Assembly: GCA_030636545.1 (NCBI GenBank)
Contig: DAOVWR010000068.1
Coordinates: 1 to 6,479, forward strand
Source: Mycoplasmatota bacterium
GTDB lineage: Bacteria; Bacillota_I; Bacilli_A; Izemoplasmatales; Izemoplasmataceae
Direction: 5' to 3'
Length of the DNA stretch: 6,479 bases
The notes beneath the pieces were generated by a model, which did not search any database, was not told the DNA's origin, and saw only the letters and a program-made list of their open reading frames with translations. This document shows, one piece after another, positions 1 through 5,410 of this stretch; positions within the stretch are counted from its first letter, which is position 1; each line of letters begins with the position of its first letter. Position numbers and translations under genes: made by a program.

Positions 1-425
1 AATCCAGCTCTAGTTCCACTACCACACATTAAGAAGATTGTTTTATCTTCATTGAATAATGCACGTAGAGATGCTTGACTAACAATATCAGCAGCAGCGA
101 AAGTCCAATCGCCGTCAGTTCTTACCAATATGTTAGTTTTTTCTAGATAATCAAAGAATGGAATCATTTCAAATCCAGCAATATATCCAGAATTTAACTT
201 ATCATCAAAGTTTCTTAAGTCAACGTATTGAACGTCAGGTCTTCCAAGATAATCATCTAAATCTTCCATATCTAAATCGACAGGAATATCAGGTAATTCA
301 ATTGGAACTTCGACTTCAACTTCGACTTCGACAATTTTTTCTACCTCAACGATAACCTCTTTTGTACAACCAGTTAATGTTAAAGTTAACGCTAAAGCAA
401 CAAATAAAATCATTATTTTTTTCAT
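1..425 (-). CDS. Rhodanese-like domain lipoprotein (5' part; C-terminus beyond window)
   Basis: Reading leftward from an ATG at 425-423 gives 141 residues with no stop before the window edge. Residues 1-20 are a bacterial lipoprotein signal: MKK, a hydrophobic stretch, then the lipobox LTGC with the lipidated Cys at 20. Residues 23-41 are a Glu-Val repeat linker. From about residue 60 there is a rhodanese-like fold: VQYVDLRNF (65-73) resembles the family's start strand and Asp-x-Arg, GYIAGFEMIP (80-89) matches the usual GHIxGAxNIP segment, and CGSGTR (134-139) is the C-x4-R active-site loop with Cys134. Rhodaneses move sulfane sulfur through that cysteine; a lipid-anchored copy would act on the outer face of the membrane. 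The substrate is unknown. The start is supported by AGGAGG at 438-433, 7 nt upstream, and by a perfect promoter. The C-terminal end of the domain is not visible, so a second domain cannot be excluded. Confidence 0.88.
   Translation of the reverse strand, partial: MKKIMILFVALALTLTLTGCTKEVIVEVEKIVEVEVEVEVPIELPDIPVDLDMEDLDDYLGRPDVQYVDLRNFDDKLNSGYIAGFEMIPFFDYLEKTNILVRTDGDWTFAAADIVSQASLRALFNEDKTIFLMCGSGTRAG
306..332 (-). repeat. Tandem 12-bp repeat encoding Glu-Val linker
   Basis: On the plus strand AACTTCGACTTC occurs twice back to back (306-317 and 318-329), followed by a partial third unit (GAC). It lies inside the lipoprotein gene, in frame, and encodes alternating Glu and Val. The repeat forms most of the spacer between the lipid anchor and the folded domain. 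Each 12-bp unit equals four codons, so gain or loss of units would change linker length without a frameshift. Confidence 0.8.
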
Positions 426-463
426 TTTAAGTCCTCCTATTTATAATTTTTATTTCCGGTTTT

Positions 464-492
464 ATTATAAACTTTTCAGGCATTAATGTCAA
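464..492 (-). promoter_or_regulatory. Consensus sigma-A promoter of the lipoprotein gene
   Basis: On the minus strand TTGACA (492-487) and TATAAT (469-464) are separated by exactly 17 nt. Both boxes match the housekeeping sigma consensus at six of six positions. The predicted transcription start is near 457, giving a leader of about 32 nt that carries the AGGAGG ribosome site at 438-433. This is the strongest promoter match in the window. Confidence 0.88.
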
Positions 493-560
493 CTTAAATA
501 ATAACGATAAAGCCTTGTATTTAGCGATTTAATACAGTTCGTATACAAACGAATAATATC

Positions 561-601
561 AAATAATAGTTCGCCAATGAACTATTATTTTCCTTTTTTT
601 T
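561..601 (+). terminator. Unassigned rho-independent terminator-like hairpin
   Basis: AAATAATAGTTC (561-572) and GAACTATTATTT (579-590) form a perfect 12-bp stem with a 6-nt loop, followed by TCC and eight T residues (594-601). This is the layout of an intrinsic terminator for plus-strand transcription, although the stem is AT-rich. No plus-strand gene lies upstream within the window. It could end an unannotated short or antisense RNA, be left over from a lost gene, or be a palindromic protein-binding site. The minus strand has no T tract after the stem, so it is not a good terminator in that direction. Confidence 0.55.
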
Positions 602-671
602 GCGCAACTTATTTATAATATAGTGGTGGTGCTAAAAAACGCTATTCTTATATGAGCGAATTTTCATATTA

Positions 672-700
672 TTATTATTTTTACTAATTTGTGGTATAAT
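672..700 (+). promoter_or_regulatory. Extended -10 promoter of the NusG-II/DUF1146 unit
   Basis: TATAAT at 695-700 is preceded by TGG (692-694), giving the extended -10 form TGnTATAAT. At the 17-nt spacing the -35 box is only TTATTA (672-677), which is weak; an extended -10 commonly compensates for this. The predicted start is near 707, leaving a leader of about 23 nt before the ATG at 730. Confidence 0.7.
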
Positions 701-718
701 ATATTGAACAATAATGAT

Positions 719-725
719 AGGTGAT
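719..725 (+). promoter_or_regulatory. Ribosome binding site deciding the ATG 730 start
   Basis: AGGTGAT sits 4 nt before the ATG at 730. The longer reading frame opens with a GTG at 721 that lies inside this ribosome site, and no Shine-Dalgarno sequence precedes that GTG. ATG 730 is therefore the preferred start. Confidence 0.75.
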
Positions 726-729
726 AAAA

Positions 730-1158
730 ATGAAAAAATCTGACTATATTTTATTAATTTCAATTGCAGTTATATCTTTATTCGCATATTTCTTAATGCG
801 ACAATTTTTAGGGTCTACAAATCTAGAGGATGGAACAGCGATTGTTTTATATAAAGATAGCCCGATTTTAGAGATATATTTAATAGATGGTACTTATGAA
901 ATTATAGATAATGATGGTGTTGTTAGTATTGATGAAGAAAATTATTTATACATCGTTTCTGGAGTTAATGGCGATGTTGTAATTGAATATAAAGATAATC
1001 AAGTTAGAGTTATCGATGAAATCTCGCCAAAGCATATTTGCCAAGTTCAAGGTTGGAGTTCTTCACCACTAACTCCAATTACTTGTTTACCTAATAATGT
1101 AGTTATCATTATTGAGGCAGATAAGAGTGATGATGATCCTGATGATATAACTGGATAG
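730..1158 (+). CDS. NusG domain II-containing membrane-anchored protein
   Basis: The protein has 142 residues. Residues 1-4 (MKKS) and a hydrophobic segment at about 5-28 form a signal anchor or uncleaved signal peptide, with no lipobox cysteine, so the rest is probably outside the membrane. The remainder matches the NusG_II family of Bacillota (compact beta domain, unrelated in function to full NusG). The diagnostic end pattern is present: HICQVQGW (102-109) and ITCLPNNVVI (117-126), with the two conserved cysteines at 104 and 119. The tail (131-142) is rich in Asp. The family has no established biochemical role; it is often found near FMN-binding or transporter genes, which are absent here. 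The gene is first in a two-gene unit and ends 9 nt before the DUF1146 gene. The assignment to the family is firm from the cysteine motifs; the function is unknown. Confidence 0.85.
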   Translation: MKKSDYILLISIAVISLFAYFLMRQFLGSTNLEDGTAIVLYKDSPILEIYLIDGTYEIIDNDGVVSIDEENYLYIVSGVNGDVVIEYKDNQVRVIDEISPKHICQVQGWSSSPLTPITCLPNNVVIIIEADKSDDDPDDITG

Positions 1159-1167
1159 GAGAAAAAT

Positions 1168-1389
1168 ATGGAACCGCAAATTTTACATATTTTAGAAATA
1201 ATTATCTTTTTTCTAACATTCCCTTTTGTTTTTATGGCATTCAATGCTTTTGATTTATCAAAGTTTTTCAAAAAAGCGATGATTTGGCAAATTCAAATAA
1301 TTTATATCTTTAGTGCAATTATTTTTACTTATTTGTTTACTAAAGCAATAATTAATTTGATTTACTTGTCGGGAAGTTTATTATCATAA
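1168..1389 (+). CDS. DUF1146 family (YwzB-like) small membrane protein
   Basis: This is a 73-residue protein with two hydrophobic membrane segments, about 8-28 and 42-67, joined by a short basic loop containing DLSKFFKK (29-36). The length, the two-helix layout and the Q-x-Q-x-x-x-x-x-x-S pattern opening the second helix resemble DUF1146, the family of Bacillus subtilis YwzB (about 77 residues). Its function is unknown. The start is well supported by AGGAG at 1157-1161, 6 nt before the ATG and overlapping the TAG stop of the preceding gene, so translational coupling is likely. In Bacillus the homologue lies near atpC and murA; those neighbours are not seen here. The family call rests on recognition of a short hydrophobic sequence and is less certain than that of the larger genes. 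Confidence 0.72.
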   Translation: MEPQILHILEIIIFFLTFPFVFMAFNAFDLSKFFKKAMIWQIQIIYIFSAIIFTYLFTKAIINLIYLSGSLLS

Positions 1390-1391
1390 GA

Positions 1392-1415
1392 AAAGGAAGC
1401 AATTTTGCTTCCTTT
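1392..1415. terminator. Two-way terminator between convergent genes
   Basis: AAAGGAAGC (1392-1400), a 6-nt loop, and GCTTCCTTT (1407-1415) form a perfect 9-bp stem. It begins 2 nt after the DUF1146 stop codon, and its right arm overlaps the TAA stop of the convergent yigZ gene (1416-1414). The minus-strand read-out continues as CCTTTTCTT, so it serves both genes. Confidence 0.82.
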
Positions 1416-2025
1416 ATTCATAGCTATCGAATGTATTAAGAATTTCACAATGAGAATCACCTTTAGTAGAATTGGTGATAACTGATTTGAAATGCAGTAA
1501 TTCACTTGTTTTTATATTAACTATATAACTTACAAATTCTCCATAACTTGTATTTAGTAACTTGTAATTATCGCGAAGATACTTTTCAACATTACCAATT
1601 TGCTTAAAAGGTATTTCAATAATTACTTGGGAGTAGTTAACTTTTTTTGTAAAAGTTGCTTCTAGCATACTTGTAGCGCAGCTCTTAGTATAAGCTCTTA
1701 CTAATCCCCCAGCTCCAAGTTTTATGCCACCAAAATATCTAATAGTAACGGTTAAGACATTTGTTAGATCATGCTTTTTTAAGACTTCCATCATTGGATA
1801 TCCAGCAGTTTTACTAGGCTCTCCATCATCACTATATTTTTGAATGTCTTGGTTATGCCCTAAAATATATGCAAAACAGTGATGTGATGCATCACTGTAT
1901 TTCTCTTTTAACAAATTTAAGTTCTTATGAACATCTTCTAAATTACTTACTGGTATTAAGTAGTTTATGAAGGTGCTTTTATTTATTACTAATTCACAAA
2001 CAATTTCTGCTTTAACACTTTTCAT
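1414..2025 (-). CDS. yigZ: YigZ/IMPACT (UPF0029) family protein
   Basis: The protein has 203 residues, a typical length for the bacterial YigZ family. The N-terminal UPF0029/IMPACT domain (about 1-115) carries the family signatures YSDDGEPSKTAG (64-75) and RYFGGIKLGAGGLVRAY (96-112). The C-terminal part (about 134-198) fits the DUF1949 ferredoxin-like domain that follows in bacterial members. It is predicted cytosolic. Eukaryotic IMPACT regulates the Gcn2 kinase; the bacterial role is not established, though nucleic-acid or translation-factor binding has been suggested from structure. The gene stands alone, divergent from the cca operon and convergent with the DUF1146 gene. The ATG at 2025 is preceded by GGTGA (2035-2031) at 5-nt spacing. 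Its stop codon lies inside the shared terminator. Confidence 0.94.
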   Translation of the reverse strand: MKSVKAEIVCELVINKSTFINYLIPVSNLEDVHKNLNLLKEKYSDASHHCFAYILGHNQDIQKYSDDGEPSKTAGYPMMEVLKKHDLTNVLTVTIRYFGGIKLGAGGLVRAYTKSCATSMLEATFTKKVNYSQVIIEIPFKQIGNVEKYLRDNYKLLNTSYGEFVSYIVNIKTSELLHFKSVITNSTKGDSHCEILNTFDSYE

Positions 2026-2041
2026 CTAAATCACCATTATA

Positions 2042-2050
2042 ATTATAACA
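2042..2050 (-). promoter_or_regulatory. Extended -10 promoter of yigZ
   Basis: On the minus strand TGT-TATAAT (2050-2042) is an extended -10 box, immediately followed by a second TATAAT (2041-2036). At 17-nt spacing the -35 region is TTTTAT, which is weak. From the first box, transcription should begin near 2035, at the start of the ribosome site GGTGA and only about 10 nt before the start codon. Confidence 0.65.
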
Positions 2051-2084
2051 TAACGCTTATTTTTATAAAATAAATACATATATA

Positions 2085-2114
2085 TTGGAAAAACAGCCCT
2101 AAATATAGTATAAT
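2085..2114 (+). promoter_or_regulatory. Promoter of the cca-pulA-yhaM operon
   Basis: TATAAT at 2109-2114 has a partial -35 box TTGGAA at 2085-2090 with an 18-nt spacer. The predicted start is near 2121, so the leader before the ATG at 2131 would be about 10 nt and begin at the ribosome site GGTGA (2121-2125). Confidence 0.68.
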
Positions 2115-2130
2115 CTGGTTGGTGATTTAG

Positions 2131-3315
2131 ATGAACAAACATTTTGAAAAAGCGAAAGAAGTAATACTTAAATTACAGGTTGCAGGACACGCAGCTTATT
2201 TTGTTGGTGGGTATGTTCGTGATAAGTTACTTGGAATTGAATCTGGTGATATTGATATTACGACAAGCGCAACTCCAAAAGAAGTAATTGAGCTTTTTAA
2301 TAATGTTAAAGAGACTGGGAAGAAGTATGGTAGTGTTACTGTTTTAAAGGATGAATTCAAATATGAAGTAACAACATTTAGAAGCGATGGTGAATATTTA
2401 GATAATCGTCACCCTGAAAATGTTGTTTATTCAAAAAATATCTTAGATGATTTATCGAGAAGAGATTTTACGATAAATGCGATTATTATGGATGAAGAAG
2501 AAAAGATAAGTGATTACTATAATTCAATTGACGATTTAAACAACAAATTAATCAGAACGATAAATAACCCTTTAAAACGCTTTGAAGAGGATTCTTTAAG
2601 GATGTTAAGAGCTTTTCGCTTTGTAAGTAAGTTAGGGTTTGATATTGAAGAAAAGACGCTAGAGGCAATTAAAGAGCTTAAGTTTTTAATTAAGAATATT
2701 TCGATTGAAAGAGTAATGGTTGAGTTAGATAAAATATTTAGGGGAGAATACAGAAGTAAAGCTCTTAAGTATATGATTGACACATCAGTAGATAAAGAAT
2801 TATTTGGGTTGAGTAAAGGTTTAAGATTTGTGAGTAAAACAGCGCAACAATTATATCCAATTGAAGTCTTTATTATTTGTTATATCATGGATGATGTCGA
2901 AGATGTTTGGCGTTTCTCAAATAAAAATAAGCGTTTGATTGATCAAGTTGTCGATCTTCATGAAGTCACAAAAAACGATTCATTTAATCGCTTCATTGTT
3001 TATGTGAATGGCTTAGATATTTGCTTGATGACTAATAAAATCAATATTACATTAGGATTTAATGATCAAGAAAAATTGATTAAAGAGTTATATAAGGCTT
3101 TACCAATCAAAGATGTTTGCGATTTAACATTTAAAGGACAAGATATTTTATGGCTAACACCTTTACGAAAAAAATCATGGATTGGTATCATTGTCGACGA
3201 TTTAAAGTATAATGTAATTATGGGAAATTTACCTAATGAATATGAAGCACTAAAAGAATATGCATTAAAGAAAGTTGAAGAACTACGATTAGAAATGGGA
3301 GATACAGATGAGTAA
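2131..3315 (+). CDS. cca: CCA tRNA nucleotidyltransferase (CCA-adding enzyme)
   Basis: This enzyme adds or repairs the 3'-terminal CCA of tRNA using CTP and ATP, without a nucleic acid template. The 394 residues match the usual length of class II bacterial enzymes (about 400). The nucleotidyltransferase head is clear: GGYVRD (26-31), the metal-binding DID (40-42), RRDFTINA (110-117), and EEDSLRMLRAFRF (152-164), which covers the nucleotide-selecting EDxxR motif. The C-terminal half is the helical tRNA-binding body and, as usual, poorly conserved. I see no HD domain, consistent with the Gram-positive type. A poly(A) polymerase is the alternative within the family; the Bacillus-like length and motifs favour CCA addition. 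The ATG at 2131 has GGTGA 5 nt upstream. It is the first gene of the operon, and its end overlaps the next gene by 8 nt (ATGAGTAA). Confidence 0.95.
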   Translation: MNKHFEKAKEVILKLQVAGHAAYFVGGYVRDKLLGIESGDIDITTSATPKEVIELFNNVKETGKKYGSVTVLKDEFKYEVTTFRSDGEYLDNRHPENVVYSKNILDDLSRRDFTINAIIMDEEEKISDYYNSIDDLNNKLIRTINNPLKRFEEDSLRMLRAFRFVSKLGFDIEEKTLEAIKELKFLIKNISIERVMVELDKIFRGEYRSKALKYMIDTSVDKELFGLSKGLRFVSKTAQQLYPIEVFIICYIMDDVEDVWRFSNKNKRLIDQVVDLHEVTKNDSFNRFIVYVNGLDICLMTNKINITLGFNDQEKLIKELYKALPIKDVCDLTFKGQDILWLTPLRKKSWIGIIVDDLKYNVIMGNLPNEYEALKEYALKKVEELRLEMGDTDE

Positions 3316-5401
3316 ATATTATTCTTATCTAGATGATTTCAATCAAATAACAATTATTGTACCTAAAAAATATCGAACAGATTTTGTCAGGTATTTTAAA
3401 GTGATTGGAAATGATGAAGAAATTGATTTAGAAATTATTACAAACGAATTAATTGGCGAAGAAAGAAAGTATATTACTCGTTTTGATGGGTATATCTTAC
3501 TAAATCATACGTATTTTATTTATGATGATAACAATGAGACAAGTGAATTATTCACAGGAAAGATCGTTAGAACAGAATTGTTTGACGATATTTATTACTA
3601 TGAACAATCTGATTTAGGATCTAGCTACAGAAGAGATAGAACTAAATTTAAAATATGGACACCAACAGCTAAACATATGAAACTAGAACTTATTAGTAAA
3701 ACTAACGAAAGACAAGTTATCGATATGGAATATGATAATCAAGGTGTTTGGTACTTAAGATTAAGAGGAGATTATGAAGGATATAAATATCGTTATATCT
3801 CACATGTGAATGGCAAAGAACAGACATTGACAGATCCGTATGGTAGAAGTAGTAACGCTAACGCTGAATATAGTTATGTTATTGATACATCAAAACTATA
3901 TAAAATGAAACACCAAAGACCAAAATTTAGTGGTCTAATGACTGATGCTGTAATCTATGAAGTACATATTAGAGATTTCACAATCAGTGATTCAGTTAAT
4001 TCTAAATTCCCAGGAAAATATAAAGGTTTCACAGAAGAAAACTTAAAAACTAAAGAAGGTAACTACGCCGGAATCGAGTACTTAAATGACCTTGGAGTAA
4101 CACACGTTCAACTCCAACCAATCTTTGATTTTGCTGGTGTAGATGAGAATAATCCAGACAAATTATATAACTGGGGATATAACCCCGAACAATATAATGT
4201 TCCCGAAGGTTGGTATGCAAGTGATCCTAATGATCCATATGCTAGAATCAATGAATTAAGAGAATTAGTTGATCATCTTCACAAACATAATATCAGAGTT
4301 GTTATGGATGTTGTTTATAATCATGTTTATAATATTAAAACATTTCCCCTAGAAAAAATAATTCCCGGATATGGATACCGTTTTGATAAACATGGACATC
4401 TTACTAATTCAAGTGGATGTGAGTCAGATCTTGCTTCTGAAAGAAGAATGATTCGTAAATTCATCATTGATTCAGTAATGTTTTGGGCAAAAGAGTTTAA
4501 AATTGATGGATTCAGATTTGACTTAATGGGATTAAGTGATATAAAAACAATGAACACTTTAAGACAAAAGTTAGATCGTTATCGCAAAGATATTATTGTT
4601 TATGGTGAAGGATGGAAAATGCCAACTCCACTTGGCTATGAAAAAACAGCCAATATGTTTAACAATCATCTATTATTTAATATTGGCCATTTTAATGATA
4701 AGACAAGAGAAATTCTCAAAGGAGCAACATTTGATGTTTTCCAAAAAGGTTACACTCTTGGCTCAAGCGCAAAGCTTGATGCAGTTAAAAATATCGTCTT
4801 AGGAAGTGCTCAAAACAAATTCTTATTTAGATATCCAACTCAATCAATTAATTATGTTGAATGTCATGACAACCATACTTTCTTTGATAAAGCTTCAAAA
4901 GCGCTTAAAGGCGTAAACATTGAAGAAATAAAAAAACGTCAAAGATTAGCTACAGCAATGGTAATCTTATCACAAGGAGTTCCGTTTATTCATTCAGGAC
5001 AAGAGTTTTATCGTTCTAAAAATGGTGTAGAAAACTCATATAAATCTAGTGATAAAATAAATAAACTTAACTGGGATTTAGTTGATGAAAATATCCATGA
5101 TATTGAAGTAATAAAAGAACTTCTCAGAATTAGAAAAAAATATGATTTATTTAGATTAACTGCTCCTTCAAAAATTAGAGACTACACTTGTGTTCATATT
5201 AATGAAGAAGGAACAATATTTTATAAATTAAAAGATGAAGAAAATGAACTAATAGTATTATTCAAAAATAGCACAGTAAAAGAAACATTTGATTTTGAAA
5301 ATCGTTATATTTTAATATTTGATGGTGAAGCAAGATCAAGAAAAATCGTCACAAAACTTGATGTGAGTGATATCACAACATATATCTTAAAAAGAAAATA
5401 G
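3308..5401 (+). CDS. pulA: Type I pullulanase (cytosolic alpha-1,6-glucan debranching enzyme, GH13)
   Basis: This enzyme hydrolyses alpha-1,6 branch points in pullulan, glycogen or limit dextrins. The 697 residues lack a signal peptide, like Bacillus AmyX (about 718 residues), so it is intracellular. The N-terminal 100 residues are the extra domain of this family. A CBM48/isoamylase-N domain follows (about 105-200; FKIWTPTA at 114-121). The GH13 barrel starts near YEVHIRDF (217-224) and includes the type I pullulanase signature YNWGYNP (287-293). The four conserved GH13 regions are complete: DVVYNH (334-339), DGFRFD (400-405, nucleophile Asp405), GEGW (433-436, acid/base Glu434) and HDNH (520-523, Asp521). 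A small C-terminal beta domain closes the protein. The start overlaps the cca stop by 8 nt, with GGGAGA at 3297-3302 as ribosome site. No starch transport or glycogen synthesis genes lie alongside. amyX is an equivalent symbol. Confidence 0.95.
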   Translation: MSKYYSYLDDFNQITIIVPKKYRTDFVRYFKVIGNDEEIDLEIITNELIGEERKYITRFDGYILLNHTYFIYDDNNETSELFTGKIVRTELFDDIYYYEQSDLGSSYRRDRTKFKIWTPTAKHMKLELISKTNERQVIDMEYDNQGVWYLRLRGDYEGYKYRYISHVNGKEQTLTDPYGRSSNANAEYSYVIDTSKLYKMKHQRPKFSGLMTDAVIYEVHIRDFTISDSVNSKFPGKYKGFTEENLKTKEGNYAGIEYLNDLGVTHVQLQPIFDFAGVDENNPDKLYNWGYNPEQYNVPEGWYASDPNDPYARINELRELVDHLHKHNIRVVMDVVYNHVYNIKTFPLEKIIPGYGYRFDKHGHLTNSSGCESDLASERRMIRKFIIDSVMFWAKEFKIDGFRFDLMGLSDIKTMNTLRQKLDRYRKDIIVYGEGWKMPTPLGYEKTANMFNNHLLFNIGHFNDKTREILKGATFDVFQKGYTLGSSAKLDAVKNIVLGSAQNKFLFRYPTQSINYVECHDNHTFFDKASKALKGVNIEEIKKRQRLATAMVILSQGVPFIHSGQEFYRSKNGVENSYKSSDKINKLNWDLVDENIHDIEVIKELLRIRKKYDLFRLTAPSKIRDYTCVHINEEGTIFYKLKDEENELIVLFKNSTVKETFDFENRYILIFDGEARSRKIVTKLDVSDITTYILKRK

Positions 5402-5405
5402 GTGA
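5401..5405 (+). promoter_or_regulatory. Ribosome binding site deciding the GTG 5411 start
   Basis: GGTGA (AGGTGA with the preceding base) lies 5 nt before a GTG at 5411. The longer frame would begin at GTG 5402, inside this same site, with only a weak A-rich stretch before it. The GGTGA usage at yigZ, cca and the NusG-II gene supports the later start. Confidence 0.65.
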
Positions 5406-5410
5406 AGCAA

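Larger units (their letters stand above)
426..729. other. Divergent intergenic region
   Basis: About 300 bases without a convincing gene separate the leftward lipoprotein gene from the rightward NusG-II gene. It holds the lipoprotein promoter (464-492), a strong 12-bp hairpin followed by T residues (561-601), and the extended -10 promoter of the next gene (692-700). A small inverted repeat TTCGT-N6-ACGAA lies at 538-553. The only ATG frames noticed are about 11-13 codons long and have no ribosome binding site. I see no riboswitch or known RNA family. Confidence 0.7.
2021..2135. repeat. 16-bp inverted repeat covering both divergent gene starts
   Basis: TGGTGATTTAGATGAA occurs on the plus strand at 2120-2135 and, identically, on the minus strand at 2036-2021, with 83 bp between the arms. 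Each arm contains the ribosome site GGTGA, a 5-nt spacer, the ATG and the next two bases (yigZ on the left, cca on the right). Each is also preceded at the same 6-nt distance by TATAAT. Confidence 0.85.

Noticed and set aside
158..355. A 65-codon plus-strand open frame rich in Gln, Leu and Arg.
   Set aside because: It lies antisense to the lipoprotein gene, has no ribosome site, and its Arg/Leu/Gln-rich composition is the complement of the Glu-Val repeat and surrounding coding sequence.
538..553. Small inverted repeat TTCGT-N6-ACGAA as a possible operator.
   Set aside because: A 5-bp arm is expected by chance in sequence like this and it does not overlap either promoter closely; noted only in the intergenic entry.
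639..657. Possible hairpin CGCT...AGCG followed by a T-rich stretch as a second terminator or attenuator.
   Set aside because: The stem is only 4 bp unless a bulge is allowed, with an 11-nt loop, and it lies upstream of the promoter rather than in the leader.
579..684. Very short ATG frames of 11-13 codons (for example from 654) in the intergenic region.
   Set aside because: They have no ribosome site, and their Tyr/Phe-rich content is what AT-rich DNA gives by chance.
1047..1271. A 74-codon minus-strand open frame.
   Set aside because: It is antisense to the end of the NusG-II gene and the start of the DUF1146 gene, both of which have good family matches and ribosome sites.
2517..2783. An 88-codon minus-strand open frame.
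   Set aside because: It is wholly inside cca, opposite its conserved motif region, with no ribosome site or recognisable motif.
4327..4802. Two frames of about 70 codons, one on each strand, inside the pullulanase gene.
   Set aside because: They overlap the catalytic barrel of a clear GH13 enzyme and show no independent start signals.
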